A stretch of 64,000 bases of DNA, taken from contig JAHEXZ010000023.1 of assembly GCA_023251835.1 (NCBI GenBank), positions 1 to 64,000 on the forward strand. The letters run 5' to 3'. The position numbers and the translations under genes are program-made. The DNA comes from Bacteroidota bacterium. Lineage in GTDB: Bacteria > Bacteroidota > Bacteroidia > 2-12-FULL-35-15. The notes below the pieces were generated by a model. That model was not told where the DNA came from, did no database searches, and saw only the letters and a list, made by a program, of their open reading frames with translations. Below, in pieces: positions 54,398 through 61,212 of this stretch (the first letter of the stretch is position 1; each line of letters starts with the position of its first letter).

Positions 54398-57223
54398 TTA
54401 CTCTTTATCTTTAGTTTCCTTAAACTGCTTTATCGAATAAGTAAAAGTGAGTAGAAAATACTGTTGAAGTACATTTGTCTGAACATCTTCGTAATAGGTT
54501 TCTGTTGTATTCCGTTTGATACTATTATTTTGTTTAAGAATATCAAAAACACTCAGACGCAGCTCCCCCTGGTTATTTTTTAAAAATTTATAGCCAATGG
54601 CAGCATTCCAAAGTAAATAATTCTGATTATAATTTTTTGAAAGTCCGGTATTATACTGGTGATTTAACTCTGTTTGCATTACCAACCCCTTCCAGGGCGT
54701 TATCTGTATTTTAAATTTGGAATTTTGGTTATAATAAGTGCTGTTTAAATTTATTTGTATGGAGTTAGAAGTATTGTTATAAGTAGTATTGGAAGATAAA
54801 GTAAAATCAATTTTTTCGCTGATATTGCTGCTTAGTGTTATGCCTATATTTACGTTTGAATTGTATGTATAGGTTAACCCGTAATTAACAAGGCCCGGAG
54901 TTCTGGAATAAGTTCCTCCGAAATTAATACTTAAATTGGATTTTATTATTGAAACCGGAAAACCGTAATTATTAAAAGAACGAATACTGTAGTATCCATT
55001 CTGGTTAACGGGTTTTGAAAGCTGGGAGCCACTTGTTAAGATAATTCCCGGAGCAACTACAGTGTCTGCCGAAGCAATAAAAGTACTGTTAACGATATAA
55101 TTTTGAGTATATGTGCCTCCCAATAACAAGAATAAGGATGTAGATTTTTCTGTATTAGAAGATGAATAAATCATGTTCATTGAATTTTGCCAATCCTGTT
55201 TCAAATCAGGATTACCTGATGTTAGCTGCAAAGGATTGCTATTATTAATTACATTCTGAAGCTGGCTTACGGAAGGTGGGGTATTACTGCTTCTATAAAA
55301 CACCCTTAAACTCTTTTTATTAGAGAATTTATAGTGTAGCCTGGCATTTGGAAGCAAACTGTTAAAGGTTTTGTTCAGGGTAAAATTATATGGAAAAAAT
55401 TCTTCTGCACTAAGTTGGGCATATTGGTAGCTAAGCCCGGCATTTAAGTTTAACTTTCCCTTCTGATATTGGTAACCGGTACCGAACGAATGTGTCTGAT
55501 AAAGACTGTTGAACTGGTTAGAAAGTATAGTATCAAAAGAGCGGTAGCTATTATTGATACCGGATAAGTTATAGGTTTCTTTTATTGACTTCCCTTTGTT
55601 ATAATTGTTTCCATAACTAAACATCAACTGACTGTGTTCATTCGTTGGTTCGGTATATACAACATTAGTTGATACAGTAATCCCCTGAATATCAATATTA
55701 GCAAGCTGGTTAACGGAGTCAGCAAAAAGTGTATCTAAATAATAATTGGTAATAGTATTTAAATTGCTATTTCCTTTGTTTTGGCTATAACCGGGAGTAA
55801 GATTGAATGAAAAAGTTTGTCCTTTTTTATAAAAAGAGTGCCTGTAAAGTGCTGATAAAGAATGGTTTGAACCGGTTAGTTCGGGGTTGTAATTATTATC
55901 TGTATTACTTATCCGGCTGCCGGATTGCATATTATCCCCCATCAAAATACTTTTGCCATTATTTTCCTGAACAGATAGTTTGGGTTGAATCAAAATAGAA
56001 TTGAGCGAGTCTATTTTCCATTCCACCTTAAAGCTGATCCTGTGGTTGATATTAATGCTGCTTTGTTCGTTATTTTCTGTATAAGAAAGTCCTTCATTTC
56101 TGCTGGTAATATATTGCCGGAACAAATTGCTTATAGCAGTATTATCTGAATAATTAATGAAATAACTGCCGGTAAAATTTACTGTTTTCCATTGATCGGT
56201 ATAATTAATACCAAATAAATGGGTAGTGGTAATACCACTTTTTTGATCAACCAAAAAGTTGCCGGCATCATTTGGAGGGCCATACTTACCACCATAACCA
56301 CCTCCACCACCCATCCCGCCAGGGCGTTTATAACCTCCCGAACTACCGTTCCCACTGCCTGAACTCACTACACCAAGCAAATCTTCTGTAGAAAAGTTTT
56401 GTTCATTAATATTATTGGTATTTGCCAGGATAGTAATACGTCTTTTATCCTTAAAAAAATTAAGATTAAACCCTGCTCTCCATTTATCTTCATAGCCGTA
56501 TCCACCGGCAATTTTGCCAAAAGTTCCATTTCTGAACTGTGGTTTTGTAATAATATTAATGGTTTTAGAAGTATTACCATCATCAAAGCCACTAAATTGA
56601 CTTTGATCGCTTTTTTTATCAAACACCTGTATTTTATCAATCACTTCTGCCGGAAGATTTTTCAATACAGCATTAGGGTCGTCACCAAAAAATTCCTTTC
56701 CATCTACCAGCACTTTTTTCACATTTTCACCCTGAGCCTGTACTTTTCCATCCAGGATGGTTATACCCGGCATTTTGGTGACTAAGTCTTCTGTAGTTGC
56801 ATCTCTATTGGTTTTAAATGCTCCGGCATTGATTTGTGTGGTATCTCCTTTTTGAAGTACGGGAGTAGCACCACTCACAACAGTAACCTCTTTTAATCTT
56901 GTGGCTTTCTCTTTTACTGTAAGTTTACCCAATGATAAAGATTCATTGATGAGTTCCTTGTTTAAGAAAATATCTTCATATCCTAAATAACTTATTCTTA
57001 TTATCAATTTACCAGGTTGAATATTTTCAATTTTAAAGTTGCCTTGTTGGTCGCTGGTGGCTCCGCTGACTAATGCTGAATCAACCTGCCGAAGCAAAAC
57101 TACGCTGGCAAAAATAACAGGCTGATTGGCATTGTCAGTTAATTGACCGCTAATTGAAAAATTTTGTGCTTGTGTAAGTTGTGAAAATACAATCAGAAAA
57201 AACAGCAGAGTTAATCGCTTCAT
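54398..57223 (-). CDS. TonB-dependent receptor-like outer membrane beta-barrel protein (OMP_b-brl_3)
   Basis: The 941-residue product has a signal peptide (MKRLTLLFFLIVFSQLTQAQ). A CarboxypepD-reg-like domain covers about residues 21-105 (ISGQLTDNANQPVIFASVVL), and a plug domain follows (DLVTKMPGITILDGKVQAQG, KVLVDGKEFFGDDPN, LPAEVIDKIQVFD). Then comes a long beta-barrel. A Gly/Ser-rich loop around 290-320 (GGMGGGGGYGG) is probably extracellular. No SusD partner is adjacent, and no clear TonB box is seen, so it belongs with the outer membrane beta-barrel family 3 rather than with SusC. The cargo is unknown. A TACCTTTG box on its strand lies at 57274-57281. Confidence 0.9.
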   Translation of the reverse strand: MKRLTLLFFLIVFSQLTQAQNFSISGQLTDNANQPVIFASVVLLRQVDSALVSGATSDQQGNFKIENIQPGKLIIRISYLGYEDIFLNKELINESLSLGKLTVKEKATRLKEVTVVSGATPVLQKGDTTQINAGAFKTNRDATTEDLVTKMPGITILDGKVQAQGENVKKVLVDGKEFFGDDPNAVLKNLPAEVIDKIQVFDKKSDQSQFSGFDDGNTSKTINIITKPQFRNGTFGKIAGGYGYEDKWRAGFNLNFFKDKRRITILANTNNINEQNFSTEDLLGVVSSGSGNGSSGGYKRPGGMGGGGGYGGKYGPPNDAGNFLVDQKSGITTTHLFGINYTDQWKTVNFTGSYFINYSDNTAISNLFRQYITSRNEGLSYTENNEQSSININHRISFKVEWKIDSLNSILIQPKLSVQENNGKSILMGDNMQSGSRISNTDNNYNPELTGSNHSLSALYRHSFYKKGQTFSFNLTPGYSQNKGNSNLNTITNYYLDTLFADSVNQLANIDIQGITVSTNVVYTEPTNEHSQLMFSYGNNYNKGKSIKETYNLSGINNSYRSFDTILSNQFNSLYQTHSFGTGYQYQKGKLNLNAGLSYQYAQLSAEEFFPYNFTLNKTFNSLLPNARLHYKFSNKKSLRVFYRSSNTPPSVSQLQNVINNSNPLQLTSGNPDLKQDWQNSMNMIYSSSNTEKSTSLFLLLGGTYTQNYIVNSTFIASADTVVAPGIILTSGSQLSKPVNQNGYYSIRSFNNYGFPVSIIKSNLSINFGGTYSRTPGLVNYGLTYTYNSNVNIGITLSSNISEKIDFTLSSNTTYNNTSNSIQINLNSTYYNQNSKFKIQITPWKGLVMQTELNHQYNTGLSKNYNQNYLLWNAAIGYKFLKNNQGELRLSVFDILKQNNSIKRNTTETYYEDVQTNVLQQYFLLTFTYSIKQFKETKDKE

Positions 57224-57273
57224 ACAATAGTTTTATCTACCCTTATACCCAAACCCCAAGAATAGGGTTCTGC

Positions 57274-57281
57274 CAAAGGTA
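57274..57281 (-). promoter_or_regulatory. Candidate -7 box for the TonB-type receptor gene
   Basis: On the minus strand it reads TACCTTTG, an exact TAnnTTTG match, 51 bp before the start codon. No TTG at normal spacing was found. Confidence 0.45.
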
Positions 57282-57394
57282 CGAGTAATGCTGGAATAAT
57301 GGAATAATGAAATAAATGAGACTCAAATTTTAAACTTAATAACTGATGTTACGCAAAATTTATATCTAATTCAGAATATCTCGATATTTCCACC

Positions 57395-57476
57395 TGTCAT
57401 TTCGAACGCAGTGAGAAATCTTGTCAATCAATTGCAAAGATTTCTCTTCCTGCTTTCAGCAGGATTCGAAATGACA
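57395..57476. repeat. GTCATTTCGAA palindromic repeat
   Basis: The outer arms TGTCATTTCGAA (57395-57406) and its complement (57465-57476) are perfect. The inner arms GAGAAATCTT (57413-57422) and 57437-57446 are also perfect. A short TGC...GCA stem lies between. It is the same family as 8840 and 61071. Confidence 0.85.
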
Positions 57477-57761
57477 ATGGTAGTGATTATGAATTATTTA
57501 AAGCAGTCATTTTTATTGTCTTTTTGAGAAAATTACCCTTCTCTCTTTCAATTCTCTTGTCCATTACAAGTATAAAAGTCTATCATTTTTAAATCTTTTT
57601 CTTTGCGTAACATGAGTTAATAACCCAATAACCCAATAACTCAATAATTGTCTTTTATTTTATAACTTTATTCAGTAATTATATAAAATTTTTCGGTAAA
57701 AAAAATTCAATTTCGTGGCCGGGATTGTTTCCTGAAACCATTTATTTTTGTTATTGTGTAT

Positions 57762-57845
57762 TATACTGAATCTTAGTGAGTTTGCGCTTAGCAAAGACTA
57801 ATCAGATGCAGTAATTACTAAGCAAACCCGATAGCTATGGGTCAT
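57762..57845. repeat. CTGAATCTTAG repeat with ACCCGATAG hairpin
   Basis: The palindrome arms CTGAATCTTAGTGAGTTTGC (57766-57785) and 57791-57811 pair imperfectly. The element ends with ACCCGATAGCTATGGGT (57826-57842), echoing the hairpin at 422-442. Confidence 0.65.
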
Positions 57846-57893
57846 TCAGACGAAATATCTACTTATAAATAAGTGATTTAGCAACGTATACAA

Positions 57894-58466
57894 ATGAAAT
57901 TACATGTTAGATATAATATAAATAATGTCTGCAGAAGATTACTGCAGGAGCAACTGAACAAACTGGATTTTCCCTGTGAATTAATGGGTCTTGGTGAAAT
58001 CGAAATTAAAAAAACAGTTAGCGAAGAACAATACAATCAACTGGCCGCGGCATTAAAAAAATATGAAATAGAAGTGTTAGACGACAGGATAAGTGCCCTT
58101 GTTCAGAAAACAAAAGATGCCATTATAGAAATGATATATCTCGAAGAAAAGTTACCAGTTTCTAAAATTTCTTTTTATCTGGCAGAAAAACTCAACTATA
58201 GCTTTGGTTATATATCCAAACTTTTTTCTGAGGTAACTTATACTTCTATCGAAAACTTTATTATAATGCAGAAAGTAGAACGTGTTAAACAGTTAATCAT
58301 AGATGATGAATTATCACTTACACAAATTGCAGGCAAGCTAAGTTATAGCAGCGTTGCCCACCTGTCTGGCCAGTTTAAAAAAACTACAGGAATAACGCCT
58401 TCAGCTTTTCATCGAATTATTAAACGAAGGAAAAATAACAGGAACATGGAGCCCATGAGGAAATAA
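57894..58466 (+). CDS. AraC-family transcription regulator with HMA-like N-terminal domain
   Basis: The 190-residue product ends in a two-helix-turn-helix AraC domain (about 85-185). It has KISFYLAEKLNYSFGYISKLFSE as the first unit, and the second is LSLTQIAGKLSYSSVAHLSGQFKKTTGITPSAFHRI. The N-terminal roughly 75 residues (MKLHVRYNINNVCRRLLQEQ...) resemble the ferredoxin-like, heavy-metal-associated domain found in many short Bacteroidota AraC proteins. Those I recall carry CxxC there, but this one has a single Cys13. It is 39 bp before a histidine kinase gene on the same strand and is likely part of its circuit. Confidence 0.87.
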   Translation: MKLHVRYNINNVCRRLLQEQLNKLDFPCELMGLGEIEIKKTVSEEQYNQLAAALKKYEIEVLDDRISALVQKTKDAIIEMIYLEEKLPVSKISFYLAEKLNYSFGYISKLFSEVTYTSIENFIIMQKVERVKQLIIDDELSLTQIAGKLSYSSVAHLSGQFKKTTGITPSAFHRIIKRRKNNRNMEPMRK

Positions 58467-58505
58467 TCAACGAATTCACAAAAAATAATGAGTAATTTTT
58501 AAATA

Positions 58506-60536
58506 ATGGATAAAGTGAATGAACTAACAAAAAGACAGGAAAAATTAGATTTTACCTTGCTTCCGGATTATGCAGGTTTTTTATTGCGTGAAAAGCTGAA
58601 GGAATTTTCTGCGGCTATGTTAAAAATTTCAAGGGAAGAAAAAATACCTATTCTTAAATATTTTGAGACATTATCAGAAGAACAAATAGTTTCAGTATCC
58701 ATTGAAACCAGCAGGGAAATTCTTAAGTATCTGGCTCAAAATAAAGTTCAGGATTATATTACTATTAATCAGAAGAATTGGGTTGAAAATCAATTCCCTT
58801 ACTTACTTCAAACGGAAAATATACTGGCAGAAGATATTGTCAAACTCTCTTTTATCCGCAGAAAAGTTTTTCGCCAATTTCTGCCTGATTACACTGATGA
58901 TCATACTCAATGGTGCGGTATAATGGAAGAAATAGACTACCTTACTACCGCACAGGAAGAAAACAGTATAAATACACTGATTATTTTGAATCAGAAAAAA
59001 CTTCAGGAATGTGATAGGCAACTAAATGAAAGTCAGGAAATTACCTGTTTAGGTACTTTTGACTGGGATTTGCATGGTCATAACTCCCTCTTTTCTCCTC
59101 AATTAGAAAAAATATTTGATTTCGATGATAAAAACATTTTTAAAGATTTTGGAGATTTTCTGGAATACGTTCATCCTTCTGATAAAGAAATGCTAAAACA
59201 GGCTATTAATAATTCCATGAAAGACAATGGATACTATGAATGTCAGTTCCGTTATAAAAAAAATCGTGCAAAAGTTATCTGGTTGCGTGGACAAGTTTAC
59301 TTCCGGAACGATAAACCTTTAAAAATGAAGGGCTTTGCTATGGATGTTACCAAAAATTACCTACTCAGTGAAATGCTGATGGAAAGTGAATCCACATTCC
59401 GTCAGTTGATACAAAATGCCCCCGATGCAGTGGTTGTATTAAATGATAAAGGTAAAATAGCATTTTGGAATCCTAAAGCCGAAGCTATGTTTGGCTGGAA
59501 ATCAGAAGAAATTATTGGACAAACATTTCATGAAACTATTTTATCGTCCCTACAAAAAGAAAATCAATTTAATGATATAAACTGGTTAAAAGCATACGGG
59601 CAGCCGGACGTGAATAAAACCATTGAAATTACTGCTCATAATAAAAAAGGGAAAGAATTTTTTATTGCTCTATCTATAGCTTCTTCTTCATGGAATGGTA
59701 AACAAGCTTATATTTCGTTCATCCGTGATATCTCCAGAGAAAAAAAGATAGAAAAAGAATTAGAACAGCACCGGAATCAGTTGGCCAGGAAAAATATTGA
59801 GCTGGAAAAAATTAATACCGAACTAAGTTCTTTTAACTATGTTGCCAGCCATGATTTAAAAGAGCCTTTACGTAAAATAAAAACGTATAGCAATTTTATT
59901 ATCGAAAAAAGCCATGAGTTTTTAACTACAGATGCTAAAGAATACCTCAAACGTATTATTATAGCCACTGCCAATATGCAGAAACTGATTGATGACCTGC
60001 TTGCATTTTCACGCACTTCCTCTACAGAAAAGAATCTTTCTGTTACCGATCTGAATATAGTATTGGAGGAAGTTAAAGCCTCTTTAAAATATTCTATTGA
60101 AGAAAACAATGCAACCATCATTTCCATTCCCCTGCCGGTGACAAAAGTAATTCCTTTTCAGTTTCAGCAACTGCTAGAAAACATTATTGGAAATGCCATT
60201 AAATACAGCAAACCGGGTATTAATCCTGTTGTTTCAATTACTTATAATCTTGTTTCAGGGCAGGATTATACGGATGAAGGGGCAATGCCTGATATGGATT
60301 ATAATAGAATTTCTGTTAAAGATAATGGAATAGGGTTTAATCAGATATATGCCAATAAGATATTTGAAATTTTTCAGCGGCTGCACGGAAAAAATGAATA
60401 TGCCGGGTCAGGAATTGGCTTAGCAATCTGTAAAAAAATAGTAGAGAATCACCAGGGTTTTATTACAGCTCAGGGTAAAGAGGGAGAAGGAGCAACATTC
60501 AATATTTTTATTCCAGAATGCCCGGGTAAAGGTTAA
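58506..60536 (+). CDS. PAS-domain sensor histidine kinase with novel helical N-terminal domain
   Basis: The 676-residue product has no membrane span, so it should be cytoplasmic. Residues 1-150 form a helical domain that resembles globin-like or RsbR-type sensors only in its pattern. A first PAS domain covers about 175-285 (CLGTFDWDLHGHNSLFSPQLEKIF ... WLRGQVYF) and a second about 298-410 (FRQLIQNAPDAVVVLNDKGKIAFWN). A coiled-coil linker leads to HisKA with the phospho-acceptor His449 (NYVASHDLKEPLRK). The ATPase domain has IIGNAIKYSKP, DNGIGFNQ and GSGIGLAICKKI. It is probably the partner of the response regulator that starts 43 bp downstream. Confidence 0.92.
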   Translation: MDKVNELTKRQEKLDFTLLPDYAGFLLREKLKEFSAAMLKISREEKIPILKYFETLSEEQIVSVSIETSREILKYLAQNKVQDYITINQKNWVENQFPYLLQTENILAEDIVKLSFIRRKVFRQFLPDYTDDHTQWCGIMEEIDYLTTAQEENSINTLIILNQKKLQECDRQLNESQEITCLGTFDWDLHGHNSLFSPQLEKIFDFDDKNIFKDFGDFLEYVHPSDKEMLKQAINNSMKDNGYYECQFRYKKNRAKVIWLRGQVYFRNDKPLKMKGFAMDVTKNYLLSEMLMESESTFRQLIQNAPDAVVVLNDKGKIAFWNPKAEAMFGWKSEEIIGQTFHETILSSLQKENQFNDINWLKAYGQPDVNKTIEITAHNKKGKEFFIALSIASSSWNGKQAYISFIRDISREKKIEKELEQHRNQLARKNIELEKINTELSSFNYVASHDLKEPLRKIKTYSNFIIEKSHEFLTTDAKEYLKRIIIATANMQKLIDDLLAFSRTSSTEKNLSVTDLNIVLEEVKASLKYSIEENNATIISIPLPVTKVIPFQFQQLLENIIGNAIKYSKPGINPVVSITYNLVSGQDYTDEGAMPDMDYNRISVKDNGIGFNQIYANKIFEIFQRLHGKNEYAGSGIGLAICKKIVENHQGFITAQGKEGEGATFNIFIPECPGKG

Positions 60537-60540
60537 ATAA

Positions 60541-60560
60541 TATACTAAATCTTACTTAAA
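60541..60560. repeat. Degenerate TATACTAAATCTTAC repeat fragment
   Basis: This is a partial match to the TATACTGAATCTTA core of the dispersed repeat, 4 bp after the kinase stop codon. It is short enough to be chance. Confidence 0.35.
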
Positions 60561-60579
60561 ATATTAATACAAATAACTT

Positions 60580-61026
60580 ATGCAATACGATGATTTTCAT
60601 GTACTTCTGGCTGATGACGATCCTGATGATCGCTTGTTTTTTAAATATGCTATTGAAGAATTAAAAATAAAAACCATACTAACAACAGTAAATGATGGAG
60701 TTGAACTAATGAACTACCTTAGTGAGCCTGATGCATCATTACCACATGTTGTTTTTTTAGATTTGAATATGCCCCGGAAAGGAGGAATGGAATGTTTGAA
60801 AGAAATCAGAGCTAACAAAAATTATAAAGACCTTTCTATTGCCATTTATTCCACTTCCGGCTCTGATAAGGACATCGAAGAATCCTTTGTGCTAGGAGCC
60901 AATGTTTATATTAAAAAACCAAATGACTTTAGCTCCCTTAAAAAAATATTAGCAGAAGTAATCAATATCAACTGGCAATATCATATTTCGGGTTTAAATA
61001 AAGAAAATTTTGTGTTAAGTATTTGA
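60580..61026 (+). CDS. Single-domain response regulator
   Basis: The 148-residue product is a lone receiver domain of the Rcp1-like type. It has the acidic pocket ADDDPDDR (residues 11-18), phospho-acceptor Asp61 in FLDLNMPRKGG, the Thr/Ser switch in YSTSGS and Lys113 in IKKP. There is no output domain. Such regulators act by protein-protein contact or as phospho-shuttles. It sits between the PAS kinase and the hybrid kinase, so it could link the two in a relay. Confidence 0.92.
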   Translation: MQYDDFHVLLADDDPDDRLFFKYAIEELKIKTILTTVNDGVELMNYLSEPDASLPHVVFLDLNMPRKGGMECLKEIRANKNYKDLSIAIYSTSGSDKDIEESFVLGANVYIKKPNDFSSLKKILAEVININWQYHISGLNKENFVLSI

Positions 61027-61070
61027 TGGATGTAGTTTAATTTTTTTGTATATAATTGACTATCAATATT

Positions 61071-61152
61071 CCTGTCATTTCGAACGAAGTGAAAAATCTA
61101 GCCTATCAATAAGCCGGATTTCTCCTCCCGCAAGGCGGGAGGAGAAATGACA
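61071..61152. repeat. GTCATTTC palindromic repeat, third copy
   Basis: The outer arms TGTCATTTC (61073-61081) and GAAATGACA (61144-61152) pair. Inside lie GAAAAATC/GGATTTCTCC arms and a CCTCCCG...CGGGAGG hairpin. It is similar in design to 57395-57476. It lies between the response regulator and the hybrid kinase gene. Confidence 0.8.
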
Positions 61153-61212
61153 TGCAGGCCGATGTAAATCAGCCGAAATATAAAAATAAGGTTTAATACT
61201 AAAAACACCTTT

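Larger units (their letters stand above)
57224..57893. other. Divergent intergenic region, 670 bp, rich in repeats
   Basis: This is the longest gene-free stretch. It contains the promoter box for the TonB-type receptor, a GTCATTTCGAA palindrome (57395-57476), a short AATAACCC direct repeat (about 57618-57650), and a CTGAATCTTAG element ending in an ACCCGATAG hairpin (57762-57845). No small open frame with a credible start was seen. Confidence 0.6.

Noticed and set aside
57618-57650. AATAACCC direct repeat as an iteron or origin
   Set aside because: It has only two to three short copies, with no DnaA boxes cluster or replication gene nearby.
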